In this document: positions 33,823 to 43,425 of the stretch, one piece after another
Position numbering within the stretch: position 1 is the stretch's first letter
How the letters are laid out: each line of letters begins with the position of its first letter
The notes under the pieces: generated by a model
Seen by the model: the letters and a program-made list of their open reading frames with translations, nothing else
Databases searched by the model: none
What the model was told of the DNA's origin: nothing
Made by a program: the position numbers and the translations under genes
Assembly (NCBI RefSeq): GCF_002572525.1
Contig: NZ_PDBS01000001.1
Coordinates: forward strand, 2,480,001-2,544,000
Length of the DNA: 64,000 bases
Source: Natrinema sp. CBA1119
GTDB taxonomy: Archaea; Halobacteriota; Halobacteria; Halobacteriales; Natrialbaceae
Direction: 5' to 3'

Positions 33823-36800
33823 CTATCCGGCTCCGGCGGTTTCGTCTTCGGCTCCAGCAGTTCCGTCTTCGGTGGCTTCAGGCGCTCCGCCGTCGGTCGC
33901 GTCGGTTGTTCCGCCGTCGGTCGTTTCGGTTGTTCCGTTGTTGGCCGTCTCAGCCGTCCCTCCGTCGGTCGTCTCAGCCGTTTCATCGTCGGCCGTCTCA
34001 GCCGCTCCGCCATCGGTCGTCTCGGCGGGTCTCGTATTCGTTTCCGGCTCCGGTGGTGATTCGTTCGCGGGTTCGTTCCCGTCAGTGACCGGCTCGGAGT
34101 CGGCGTCTGGACCGGGTTCGTTCGGCTGCTCGGGTGCCGGCTGTTCTGGTTGCTCCGGCTGTTCGGGCTCCGGCTCCTCGGGTGGCACCGGCTGTTCGGG
34201 TTCGGTCGGCTGTTCCGGCTCGGGTGGCGTCTCGGCTTCACCGTCTGGCCCCGTCTCACCGTTTCCGTCCGCTTGCGCGCCGGCCTCCGGGACCGCATCG
34301 ACGGCCACCGTTGTCTCAGCCGTCTGATTCTCGGTCGACACTGAGAGGATATATTCGCCGGGCTCGAGGTCCGCCGTCCCGTAATTCAGCGTGACCGTCT
34401 GCGTCTCACCGGACTCGAGCGTAACGGGAATCGGGTCACTGGGAACGCCGTCGACGGCAACCTCGAGAGCTTGTGTCCCCGCTCGATCGCCGACGTTTTC
34501 GATCACCGTCTCGACCGCGATGGGCTCACCCTGCTCGACCGGACTGTTGGTCCCCGCGATTGAGACGCCGAACGCCGCGGGTGCGGGGGGTTCCTCGACG
34601 GTCACCGTCGTCTCCGCAGTCTCGTTCGCGGTCGACACCGTGAGCGGGTACTCGCCGGGCTCGATACCGTCCGTTTCGGCCGTAAACGACACAGTCTCCG
34701 TCTCGCCGGACTCGAGCGAGACCGACGTGGCGTCGATGGTGGTGTCGCCAATCGCGAGCGAGACGGTCTGCGTTCCGTCCTCGCCGCCGACGTTCTCGAG
34801 GTCGGCCTCGACCTCGAGCGACTCTCCCCGTTCGACCGGGCTGTTCGTGCCCGCGATCGAGACGCCGAACGCAGCGGGGTCGGACGGCTCGATCTCGCCG
34901 GCGGTCGGCGTCTCGGCGGTGATCGGCTCCTCGTAGCCGAAGTTCGAGAAGTCGGCCTCCCAGACGAGCCGTTCGTCGTCGCTCTCGGGCGTCCACTCGA
35001 CGGTGAACGTCTGCTGGCCCGGTTCGAATCCGGACGGCGGCTGATCGGTCGTGTTCCCCTCGACGAACCGGCTGTTCGCGCCCATCGAGGCGTCGTTGGG
35101 GTTCTCATAACTGAACGTCACGTCGATACCGTCCTCGGTGGGGGTCGTCTCCTCGAGCGCGATCGACGGCAGTTCGGGGCGCACTTCCTCATTGCACGCC
35201 TCGGACGGGTTCGGATAGTCGATACCGCCAACGGGGGCGGCCTCGGGCGAACTGATTCCCGAGATGTACGTGCCGAAGGTGCCGTAGTCCGGCACCTCGA
35301 CGATCACCTGCTCGCCGTCCGTGGTGACGTCGCGCTCGGTGCCGATTTCGAAGACGATCGTCCCGTTATAGGGGGCCGGGATCTCGTCACCGGCAGTGAC
35401 GAGGTCCTCCGCGATCGTGTCCCCGACGCCGCCGGACGTGTAGAACCACGTGCTCGCGGCGACCCGATCGCCCTCCTCGAGCGATGCGGTGACGACCGCT
35501 CGCTGGCAGTTCACGAACTCCACGTCGAATCCCGCGGGCGCGCCGTCGACCGTGTAGTCGACATCCGCCGTCTCGATGGGCGTTCCGTCGTCGGCCGCGA
35601 CGACCGCCACCTCGAGCGTCGTATTCTCCGCGAGGGGTGGCTCGAGGTCGAACTCCTCGGGGCCGATCGTCTCGTTCGCGCCGAACGTCTCGCTCGTCGC
35701 GAGCTGCGTTCCGTTCCCGTCGGCAACGGTGATCGCGTACTCGACGGACGCGTTGGCCTGCGTGACGGTGAGCGTCTCGCCGTCACCGGTCTGGTCGGCC
35801 ACCGAGAGGTTCGCCGTCGGCTCGTCGGGATCCGGTTCCTCGACCGCGTACTCGATGGATTCGTTCGCCAGCACCGCGTCGTCGGCCGCGGCGCGAACGG
35901 ACACGTCGACCGTGGCGTTCTCCTCGAGCGGCGGCTCGAGGTCGAGGACCTCGTCCGAAACCGTCGCGTTCGCTTCGATTTCGTCGCTTTCGACTCGCTC
36001 ACCGTCGTACTCGGCCGCGAGGACGTACGGCACCGACGCGCTCGCCGCGTCGACCGTGAGGGTCCCGCCGTCGCCCGTCTGGTTGTCCACCGAGAGGGAC
36101 GCCTCGGGGTCAGTCTCGTTCTCCCCGGTGTCGTTCGCCACCGTGTACTCGAGAGAGTCGTTCGCGAGCGCCGTTCCATTCTCATCGACGACCGAGACAT
36201 TGACCGTCGCGTTCGCCTCGAGCGGCGGCTCGAGCTCGAGCGAGAGGTTCGATACCGCCTCGCCGGCCGCGAACCTGTCGCTCTCCGTCGTCTCGCCGTC
36301 GTATGACGCGGTGACTGCGTAGGGAACGGAGGCGTTCGCTTCGTCGACGGTGAGCGTTTCGCCGTCACCCCGCTGATCGGCGACCGACAGCGTCGCGGTC
36401 GCCTCGTCCGGTTCATCCGGCTCGTCCGTGACCGTCACGAACGCGCCGTCGATCACCGGCGCGCCAGCGCCGCTGACGTACGGCACGTCTTCGTCGCCGT
36501 CGGACTCGGCGTACCGGAACGTTCCGTCGTCGTTCGTGTCGTGATGGGTGACCGCCACGATCGACCCGTTCTCCTCGAGGGGCTCGTCGAGTTCGATCGT
36601 GACGTTTTCGTGGTCGCCGGCCTCGAGGTACTCCGAGACGCCGATGATGGCGTCCGGATCGGCGTCGACGGCGAGTCCCTCGTAGACCGCGACGAAGCCG
36701 CCCTCGGAGAGCGACGCGTCTTCGATAGTGACCCGCTCCCCGTCGGACTCCTGATCGGGGACATCGATCGAGGCCGTCCCCTCGATCCGGTCGATCGTCT

Positions 36801-38484
36801 CGAGTCGCTGGGTGACCGTGATATCGACGTGCTGCGTGATCTGAGTCACGTCGTCGGTCTCTTCTCCCACCGCGTAGGCGGTCGCCTCGGACGCGCTTTC
36901 CTGGGTCAGGCGCTGCAGTTGCGTAATGCTGATCCGCTGGGACTGGACGGCGTGGGCCGTCTCCTGACAGGCGGATCGCGCCGCGATCTGGATCTGCGCG
37001 ACCGTGGCCGACTGCGCCTGGACGAGAGCGCCGCTTGCACCCCCGTGTGCGAGTCGTTGGACTTGCGTGACCTCGACGAGTTGCGTCTGCGTCACCGCGC
37101 CCTCACCGGCACCGAACGCGGCCGCTTGGATCTGCTCGATCGTCACTTCCTGCCGCTGGATCGCGGACGTGACCGCCCCCTCGGCGGCACCGACCGCGGC
37201 GTACTGGATCTGCGTGATGGAGATCGACTGGCGCTGGACGAGCACGCCGCCCGCGCTCCCGTCGGCGGCTGCCTGGATCTGTTCGACGGTCGCCGACTGG
37301 CTCTGCGAAATAGCACCTTTCGCCGCGCCGAAGGTGGCCTCCTGGACCTGCGTGATCGAAATCCGCTGGCGCTGCTCGAGGCGGGTCGATTGGGACTGCT
37401 CGAGGCGGACGGACTGAACCTGCTTCAACGAGCCCCGGCTGGCTCCGCGGGCGGCCGCCTGCGTCTGCTCGACCGACACCGACTGCTTCTGGACGAGTGC
37501 CCCCTTCGACGCGCCGGCCGCGGCCTTCTGAATCTGCTTGATCGTCACCCGCTGGCGCTGCTCGACATCGACGCGCTGTTCCTGTCGCGCGTCGACTCGT
37601 TGCTCTCCCTCGAGCGCCGCAGGCGAACTCCCCGCGAGCGACCCGGCCGCACCGCCGGCGGCGGCGTGCTGGACGTGCTCGAGCGTCACCCGCTGGCGCT
37701 GTTCGACCGTGATCGACCGATACTGCGTCAGGACGCCGTAGGCCGAGCCCTGGGCGGCCTCCTGGACGTGCGGCGCTTTGCCGACGTCGCTCGCGCCAGC
37801 TTCCTTCGTGGCACCCGCGGCCGCGCCTCTGGTTGCGGCCTGAATCTGCTCGACGCTGACGTTCTGACTCTGTGCGAGAGCGCCGTGCGTCGCGCCCCAG
37901 GTCGCGCTCTGTAGCTGGGTCACATTGGCCGACTGGGACTGAGAGAGTCCGCCGTCGGTCGCCCCACCCACTGCGTACTGAATCTGGGTGGCGTTCACCG
38001 ACTGGGACTGGATCAGCGAGCCGTGGACCGCACCCTTCGTCGCCGCCTGCACCTGCTCGGCCTCGACGGACTGGTGCTGTGCGACCGACGACCGCGCCCC
38101 CTCGAGCGCCGCCGCTCGCTGTTCCTGCGTCACCTCGATCCCCTGTGACTGGACGAGTTCGACCCCTTCCTCGACGCCGCTCTCGACGGCGGCTTCGGAA
38201 TCTCCCTGGATTGCCGCCTGCGCGTTCGTCCCGTCGTCATCCGTCGCGTCGGCCTCCTCGAAGGCCACTAGTTCCGAACTAGCGTTCTGTGTCTGGGCAG
38301 CGCCCGCCTCCAGCGCGGCCTGTGACTCACCCGCGGCTGCCGGATCGTTTGCCGTCTCGGTGGTCGCACCGTCGGTCACGTCGAGCGGGTCCGAGCCACC
38401 GCTCAACGCGGGCAGCGCCACGACGCTTCCGACCATCGCGGCCGCGACCAGCGCGACGACAACGGTCGTTCGGCCGCGTCTCAT
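33823..38484 (-). CDS. Giant secreted protein with Gln-rich repeats, DUF7282-like and CARDB-like domains
   Basis: 1553 residues. Sec-type signal at the N-terminus (VVVALVAAAMVGSVVALPAL). Residues ~110-535 are Gln-rich repeats built on a ~23-residue unit (GAL-QSQSVSVEQIQAAARGA), some with 8-residue insertions (QRVDVEQR). Residues ~568-980 hold four units starting SVADQ-GDGETLTV and ending PPLEEN-T-VSV, as in DUF7282. Residues ~985-1090 form a fourth-type domain with two Cys. Residues ~1200-1395 are two CARDB-like domains (FGVSIAGTNSPVE). The tail is Pro/Glu/Gln-rich and then TTDGG-rich to 1553. No C-terminal membrane anchor or PGF signal is visible. Confidence 0.85.
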   Translation of the reverse strand: MRRGRTTVVVALVAAAMVGSVVALPALSGGSDPLDVTDGATTETANDPAAAGESQAALEAGAAQTQNASSELVAFEEADATDDDGTNAQAAIQGDSEAAVESGVEEGVELVQSQGIEVTQEQRAAALEGARSSVAQHQSVEAEQVQAATKGAVHGSLIQSQSVNATQIQYAVGGATDGGLSQSQSANVTQLQSATWGATHGALAQSQNVSVEQIQAATRGAAAGATKEAGASDVGKAPHVQEAAQGSAYGVLTQYRSITVEQRQRVTLEHVQHAAAGGAAGSLAGSSPAALEGEQRVDARQEQRVDVEQRQRVTIKQIQKAAAGASKGALVQKQSVSVEQTQAAARGASRGSLKQVQSVRLEQSQSTRLEQRQRISITQVQEATFGAAKGAISQSQSATVEQIQAAADGSAGGVLVQRQSISITQIQYAAVGAAEGAVTSAIQRQEVTIEQIQAAAFGAGEGAVTQTQLVEVTQVQRLAHGGASGALVQAQSATVAQIQIAARSACQETAHAVQSQRISITQLQRLTQESASEATAYAVGEETDDVTQITQHVDITVTQRLETIDRIEGTASIDVPDQESDGERVTIEDASLSEGGFVAVYEGLAVDADPDAIIGVSEYLEAGDHENVTIELDEPLEENGSIVAVTHHDTNDDGTFRYAESDGDEDVPYVSGAGAPVIDGAFVTVTDEPDEPDEATATLSVADQRGDGETLTVDEANASVPYAVTASYDGETTESDRFAAGEAVSNLSLELEPPLEANATVNVSVVDENGTALANDSLEYTVANDTGENETDPEASLSVDNQTGDGGTLTVDAASASVPYVLAAEYDGERVESDEIEANATVSDEVLDLEPPLEENATVDVSVRAAADDAVLANESIEYAVEEPDPDEPTANLSVADQTGDGETLTVTQANASVEYAITVADGNGTQLATSETFGANETIGPEEFDLEPPLAENTTLEVAVVAADDGTPIETADVDYTVDGAPAGFDVEFVNCQRAVVTASLEEGDRVAASTWFYTSGGVGDTIAEDLVTAGDEIPAPYNGTIVFEIGTERDVTTDGEQVIVEVPDYGTFGTYISGISSPEAAPVGGIDYPNPSEACNEEVRPELPSIALEETTPTEDGIDVTFSYENPNDASMGANSRFVEGNTTDQPPSGFEPGQQTFTVEWTPESDDERLVWEADFSNFGYEEPITAETPTAGEIEPSDPAAFGVSIAGTNSPVERGESLEVEADLENVGGEDGTQTVSLAIGDTTIDATSVSLESGETETVSFTAETDGIEPGEYPLTVSTANETAETTVTVEEPPAPAAFGVSIAGTNSPVEQGEPIAVETVIENVGDRAGTQALEVAVDGVPSDPIPVTLESGETQTVTLNYGTADLEPGEYILSVSTENQTAETTVAVDAVPEAGAQADGNGETGPDGEAETPPEPEQPTEPEQPVPPEEPEPEQPEQPEQPAPEQPNEPGPDADSEPVTDGNEPANESPPEPETNTRPAETTDGGAAETADDETAETTDGGTAETANNGTTETTDGGTTDATDGGAPEATEDGTAGAEDETAGAG

Positions 38485-39012
38485 CGCGCGATCACTCCGC
38501 GAGCGGGACGGTCGGTTCCGCCCGCCGGTTTCGATTCCGCCTTCGGCGATCCGGATTCAGCACGCCACCACTCCGACTCGCCCCCGTCCTCACCCCGCTT
38601 CCGTTCGTCCCCAGCTGCTTCCCGTCGAACCCCCGAATCGGCCGCGTCGGGACTCGCCGCGTAGTGCCCTCGATTGCCAGCCGCAGCACAACCAATTCGC
38701 ATTTTCCCACCACGGGCCGAATTACAGCATAAGACCGCCGGTCGTTTCGGTTAGCGAGACGAGACAATCAGCTATTACCCGGTTCTCTCGAGGAGAAACG
38801 ACGGACCGACGCCCGAACACCGCGACCACCGGCGAGCCCACAGGGGGCTCCCACCGTCACCGAAACTGAGAGGAAGCGCGCTGTTTCGATCGCTCTTCGA
38901 CCCACCCTCGAGCCGATACCGGACCGATATCGACTCGAGAAGATACGTCAATAAGACGCCATCTGCCTTCGGAAACCGAAGTTTTGATCCCGGTTTACGA
39001 GAGAACGAGTGT
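38485..39012. other. Divergent intergenic region between the giant protein and bioY
   Basis: About 530 bp, no acidic coding frame. It carries the start regions of two divergent units and the inverted repeat upstream of bioY listed separately. Confidence 0.5.
38967..38981. promoter_or_regulatory. Inverted repeat upstream of bioY, possible operator
   Basis: CTTCGG-AAA-CCGAAG, a perfect 6 bp inverted repeat with a 3 bp centre, lies 32 bp upstream of the bioY ATG. A binding site for the HTH-bearing BirA is possible but not shown. Confidence 0.35.
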
Positions 39013-39600
39013 ATGGCAACGGAACGGAATTCGGTCGATCTCGTGGACGACACCGTCGTCCGGCAGTTCGCTCGAGCGGCGGTGCTCGCGGCGCTGATCG
39101 GTGTGACAGCGCTGGTTGGGATCCCGTATCCCCTCTCGCCGGCTCCGGTCACGCTTCAGGTACTGTTCGTCTTTCTCGCCGGACTCGTTCTGGGTCCGGT
39201 CTGGGGGGCGTTTTCGCTCCTGCTGTATCTCACGGCAGGTGCCGCTGGGGTTCCCGTGTTCTCGAACATGACCGCCGGTATCGGTGTCCTGTTGGGAAAC
39301 ACGGGCGGCTATCTGTGGTCGTATCCGATCGCCGCAGCCCTGATCGGCGTCATCGTCCATCGCGGGACGGCGCTCCGCGATCTGCGCAACGTGTCGCTCA
39401 CGGTCGTCGTGGGTGCGCTCGTCGCGGCGACGATCGTCATCTACGCGATGGGATCGGTGTATATGTCCTGGGTGGCCGAAATAACGCTCTGGGAAGCCGT
39501 TACGGTCGCCGCGATCCCGTTCATTCCGGCTGAGATCGTCAAGATGACCGCCGCAGTCGCTATCGTCAGATCCGGCCGGATCACGCCGGTTCGATCGTGA
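39013..39600 (+). CDS. bioY: BioY, biotin-binding S component
   Basis: 195 residues, about six membrane helices, with the BioY features PLSPAPVTLQVLFVFLAGLVLGP (about 41-63) and YLTAGAAGVPVF (about 75-86). As the S component of an ECF transporter it binds biotin in the membrane and passes it in with the energising module encoded by the next two genes. Start ATG MATERNSVDLVDD. It is 10 bp from the bioM start. Confidence 0.94.
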   Translation: MATERNSVDLVDDTVVRQFARAAVLAALIGVTALVGIPYPLSPAPVTLQVLFVFLAGLVLGPVWGAFSLLLYLTAGAAGVPVFSNMTAGIGVLLGNTGGYLWSYPIAAALIGVIVHRGTALRDLRNVSLTVVVGALVAATIVIYAMGSVYMSWVAEITLWEAVTVAAIPFIPAEIVKMTAAVAIVRSGRITPVRS

Positions 39601-39610
39601 CGAGGCAACG

Positions 39611-40315
39611 ATGATCGAGTTCGAGTCGGTCTCCTACGCGTTCGAGGACGTTCCCGTTCTCGAGGCGGTCACGCTCTCGATCGACGACGGCGAATTCGTC
39701 ATCCTGGCGGGGGGCAACGGCAGCGGGAAGACGACGCTGTTGCGCCACTGCAACGGCCTCCTCGAGCCCGATTCCGGCGACGTTCTCGTCGACGGGACGC
39801 CCGTCGCAGAGGATCTGATCGCCGCGCGCTCGAGCGTGGGCATGGTCTTCCAGCACCCTCGCGATCAGTTCGTCGCCGCGACCGTCGGCGCGGACGTCGC
39901 CTTTGGCCCCGAGAACCTCGGGCTTGAGCGACGGGAGATCGACCGCCGGGTGACCGCCGCGCTCGAGGCGGTGAACATGGCCGGTCGGGAGGACGATCGA
40001 ATCGACGCACTCTCGGGCGGCGAACAGTCCCGCGTCGCGATCGCTGGCGCGCTCGCGATGGAACCGACCCACCTCGTCCTCGACGAACCCTTCACCGGGC
40101 TCGACGAGCCCGCCCGCCGATCCGTGCTCGAGCGCCTCGAGTCGCTGTCGGCCGACGGCACCGGCGTCCTGCTCGCGACCCACGACCTCCGGGACGTCTG
40201 CGGACTCGCGGATCGCATCATCGCCATGCAGGACGGCCGCGTCGCCGTTGACGGACCGCCTGTGGCGGCGCTGGCGGAATTCCAGGGCCTCGAGATCCGG
40301 GTTCCGGGTCGGTGA
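39611..40315 (+). CDS. bioM: BioM, ATPase of the ECF biotin transporter
   Basis: 234 residues, ABC ATPase. Walker A GGNGSGKTT (about 34-42), Q-loop VFQHPRDQF, signature LSGGEQSRVA, Walker B HLVLDEPFTGLD and H-loop ATHDL are all present. It energises BioY with BioN. Encoded between bioY and bioN in the order Y-M-N. Confidence 0.94.
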   Translation: MIEFESVSYAFEDVPVLEAVTLSIDDGEFVILAGGNGSGKTTLLRHCNGLLEPDSGDVLVDGTPVAEDLIAARSSVGMVFQHPRDQFVAATVGADVAFGPENLGLERREIDRRVTAALEAVNMAGREDDRIDALSGGEQSRVAIAGALAMEPTHLVLDEPFTGLDEPARRSVLERLESLSADGTGVLLATHDLRDVCGLADRIIAMQDGRVAVDGPPVAALAEFQGLEIRVPGR

Positions 40316-40373
40316 TCGCGATGACAGACCCGAGACGACCGCCACTGTCCGCGACGGACATCGGAGGAAAGCG

Positions 40374-41078
40374 GTGCTGACCTACGAACCCGACGCAACG
40401 CTCGCACACCGACTCGATCCCCGGACGAAGCTGGCGGTCCAGATCGGGTTCGCAGCGACTGCGCTGGCACACACGACGCCGCGAGCGCTGGCCGTCCTCT
40501 CCGCAGTGACGGCGATCGTCCTGTTTAGCGCGCACGTTTCGATCCGACGGACGCTCGTCGACTACCGATTCGCGCTGCTCATCCTCGCGCTCGCCCCGCT
40601 GATCGCGGGCGTAACCCTAGGTGCTCCCTGGTTCGACACCGCCGACGCCACCGCGTCGGGGCTGGCGAGTTACCGCGTCCTGCTCATCCTGCTCGTCAGC
40701 GCGGCTTACGTCCGCTCGACGCCGGTTCGGGACTCTCGAGCGGCGATTCAGCTGACGATTCCCGGGAAACCTGGTCAGCTCCTCGGCATCGGTGTCGCGC
40801 TCGTCTTTCGGTTTCTGCCCGTCTTGCAGGGCGATCTCCGGACGATCCGCGAGGCGATGGCCGCCCGACTCGGGACCGAACGGAGCGCGGTCGACCGCGC
40901 CAGCACGATCGGGATCCTCGGCCTGACGCGGGCGTTCGACCGAGCGGACCGACTCTCGCTTGCACTACAGGCGCGGTGTTTCGCGTGGAATCCCACGCTC
41001 CCGCCGCTCTCCTTTTCGTATATTGACTATCCCGTCCTCGTGATCGCCGTCGCTCTCGCGTTCTCGGCGTTCGTCTAG
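40374..41078 (+). CDS. bioN: BioN, transmembrane T component of the ECF biotin transporter
   Basis: 234 residues from a GTG preceded by GGAGG a few bases upstream, the clearest ribosome binding site here. This start (VLTYEPDATLAHRLDPRTKLAVQ) gives the normal family length; longer in-frame leaders are Arg-rich. About five membrane helices and the coupling motif with AARLGTERSAVDRAST, the Ala-Arg-Gly-like element that contacts the ATPase. Confidence 0.9.
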   Translation: MLTYEPDATLAHRLDPRTKLAVQIGFAATALAHTTPRALAVLSAVTAIVLFSAHVSIRRTLVDYRFALLILALAPLIAGVTLGAPWFDTADATASGLASYRVLLILLVSAAYVRSTPVRDSRAAIQLTIPGKPGQLLGIGVALVFRFLPVLQGDLRTIREAMAARLGTERSAVDRASTIGILGLTRAFDRADRLSLALQARCFAWNPTLPPLSFSYIDYPVLVIAVALAFSAFV

Positions 41079-41153
41079 CTCGGTCGGTTTCGAACGATAC
41101 GTCCAACAGAGACGCCGGATACGGCGCGTGCGGTGAGAACGGGACGATCTTCG

Positions 41154-41440
41154 CTACCTGGAATCGAGAACTCGAGCGAGAACGCTTCCTCGTCGTCGAC
41201 GGCGTTCCGCCGCGGCTCGTCGCGATGATATCTCGTAGTTGGCCGACCGTGGCGGCATGTCCGAGAGGACCAGCTCGACGAACTCCTCTTCATCCATGGT
41301 AATCACTTGTCGTGACGAGTCACTGACCGGCGCGGTGGACGTGCCGTCAGGTAGGTGGTCATGCCCGTCGTATGGCCGGGCGTGGAGACGGTCTCGATGG
41401 TCGTGTCCCCGACCTCGGTGGTCTACCGGCGCGCCGCCGC
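41154..41440 (-). pseudogene. Remnant of an MBL-fold metallohydrolase
   Basis: Two pieces of one protein are visible in different frames on the minus strand: EVGDTTIETVSTPGHTTGMT (about 41346-41430), the C-terminal His motif region of MBL hydrolases, with an in-frame stop just upstream, and EEEFVELVLSDMPPRSANYE (about 41230-41296), the usual C-terminal end of haloarchaeal MBL/rhodanese-linked enzymes. The N-terminal metal-binding half is missing. A decayed copy is the simplest reading. Confidence 0.65.
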
Positions 41441-41940
41441 CGGACCGACTGTGTCGCCCGATCGAGGGATACACCAACGAATGAACGAGGCGGCACGGGG
41501 TCCGCGACCGTCCACGACCACCTCGAGACGCTCGAGCACGCGGTAGAACCGTCACTCGAGATTTCGCCGCACTCCTCCGTCGATAGCCGCTTGATCACGG
41601 GAACACTCTATTTGATATCGCAACATGCGATTTACCACGGGCGCTGGCTGGCGATTAGCCCCGGTTGAGTCGGCCGGATCGCGGCAGTAGCTCGAGCCTC
41701 GAGTCGCTCACAGCTTCATCGGACGCTCATGCCACCGTTGGCTGCCGGACAGTGATCTCGGCGGAACCCAGCCCGAATGAGGCGTCAACCCGAAGACAAC
41801 AAGATCCTCGTTGAAATCGATTGCTGGACGTAGCGAACCAGCGTCCCGAGTTACTCCCCCTGGATCCGCTTCTCACGTTGTCCACTGAACAGTAAGCCGC
41901 TTCGAGTCGTCACTCTGTTCGTGATGTGCGTCGCCAAAAG
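41441..41940. other. Gap between the MBL remnant and tRNA-Thr
   Basis: 500 bp with no credible gene; may include further decayed sequence of the hydrolase. No repeat or RNA is apparent. Confidence 0.45.
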
Positions 41941-42014
41941 AGCCGGTGAAGGGATTTGAACCCTTGACCTAATCCTTACGAAGGATTCGCTCTGCCAGTC
42001 TGAGCTACACCGGC
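41941..42014 (-). tRNA. tRNA-Thr (anticodon CGU)
   Basis: The minus strand folds as a cloverleaf: acceptor GCCGGTG/CACCGGC with discriminator U, D-arm GCTC...GAGC, anticodon stem AATCC/GGATT around loop TTCGTAA (anticodon CGT, reading ACG) and T-arm AAGGG-TTCAAAT-CCCTT. 74 nt, no intron, no encoded CCA. Confidence 0.96.
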
Positions 42015-42174
42015 ACACTCTCTTTGCTCGTGTCCCGTGCATCGGCGACGACCGTCGCCTCAACACCGGCGCGAGTGCATTCATTTGTAGGACCGATACC
42101 AGCCATAAGGATTGCGAATCGGTGCGCTCGTGTGATGGGAGTACGTGTCAGATTGCTGGCTTCGTCCCTCCCGA

Positions 42175-43212
42175 TTACCGCTCGAGGCGGACGTCCAGAC
42201 AGACGTTCAGCTCGTGGGGAGCGTAGGACCGGACGGTGTGGCGAGTTTCGACCGTGACCGCGTACTCGGGTTCGGCGGCCGCGCGAATCGCGCGTTCGCC
42301 CGGCCCGAACGGGTCGTCCTCGTGTTGGATGTCGTAGTAGTGGAGGGTACAGTCGTCGCCGGCCAGAGTGACGGCCGACTCGAGGAAGTCGTCGGCGCTG
42401 TGGGGGAGGTTCATCACGAGCCGGTCGGCCCAGTTTTCGTATTCGGCGGCCACCTCGCGCACATCGTCGTTAATGGCGGTCACGCGGTCCGCGACCCCGT
42501 TTCGGCGGGCGTTCTCGCGCAGGTAGTCGATCGCCTCGGCGTTGATGTCCACGCCGACGCACGTCGCGCCGCGTTTCGCGAACGGGATCACGAAGGGGCC
42601 GACGCCGGCGAACATATCGAACGCGTGCTCGCCGTCGGCTCGCGGGCCCTGCCCGCTCGCACTTTCCGAGGCCCGTTGGGCCTCGCTGACCTGCTCGGCC
42701 ACGCGGTGGCGCTCGGTCGCGAGCCGCGGCGAGAAGTAGACCGTCGCGAGATCCAGTGCGAACTCGCAGCCGTACTCGCGGTGGACGACCTCCGTGTTCT
42801 CGCCGGCGAGCAATTCCCAGTCGCGCACGCGCGTCTCGCCTTTGACTTTCGAAGCCTTGTTCAGTACCGTTTCCGCGGGGAGATCCGACTCGAGGATCGC
42901 ATCGGCGATCTCGCGTGCGCGTTCGGGATCGTCCTCGTCGATGAGCGCGGCCTCGCCGAGTCGCTCGTAGGTGGGGTCGAACGCAAGGAGATCCGCGGGC
43001 GTCGTCTGCTGCTCGCGCTCCGTGACTGTCCGGGGAACGATCTCGCACTCCTCGAGCACCGCTGACGCAGCGTCGGGGTCGGTGATCGGAATGTAGAGTT
43101 GGCCGTCTTCGACGCTGATCTCGTAGGTGTCGTCGATCAGGTCCGCATCGGCGAGCGACGAGCGCGTCGCTTCCCCGGCTTCGCGCGCGACGCGGACGCA
43201 CGGCACTTCCAT
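42175..43212 (-). CDS. trm5: tRNA (guanine37-N1)-methyltransferase Trm5
   Basis: 345 residues from the ATG of MEVPCVRVAREAGEA. SAM-binding motif FDMFAGVGPFVIPFAKRG, motif VGVDINAEAIDYLREN and the catalytic NLPHSADDFLESA are present, as is the N-terminal D1 domain. It forms m1G37 in tRNAs and is the first step of wyosine synthesis in archaea. Confidence 0.94.
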   Translation of the reverse strand: MEVPCVRVAREAGEATRSSLADADLIDDTYEISVEDGQLYIPITDPDAASAVLEECEIVPRTVTEREQQTTPADLLAFDPTYERLGEAALIDEDDPERAREIADAILESDLPAETVLNKASKVKGETRVRDWELLAGENTEVVHREYGCEFALDLATVYFSPRLATERHRVAEQVSEAQRASESASGQGPRADGEHAFDMFAGVGPFVIPFAKRGATCVGVDINAEAIDYLRENARRNGVADRVTAINDDVREVAAEYENWADRLVMNLPHSADDFLESAVTLAGDDCTLHYYDIQHEDDPFGPGERAIRAAAEPEYAVTVETRHTVRSYAPHELNVCLDVRLER

Positions 43213-43425
43213 ACGCGAACTGGCCGGCGCGCCGCCGTAACGCTGACGTTTCGGTGTCGATCGGCATTCGTCCCGATAAACCAAAAGGCGCTATAGCAAT
43301 TCCTCGCTGCTGGGCACGGGAGCCAAGAAAATTGACTACGTAGGTGAATGGAAGCGCGTGCCACCGAACGTCAGTCGGTCAGTCCAAGCGATCCATGGTT
43401 TTTCGATATCGATCGGCATCTCATT

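Noticed and set aside
36541-37914. 457-residue open frame on the plus strand opposite the Gln-rich repeat region
   Set aside because: Leu/Arg/Asp-rich antisense of repetitive codons; no family, signal or start support.
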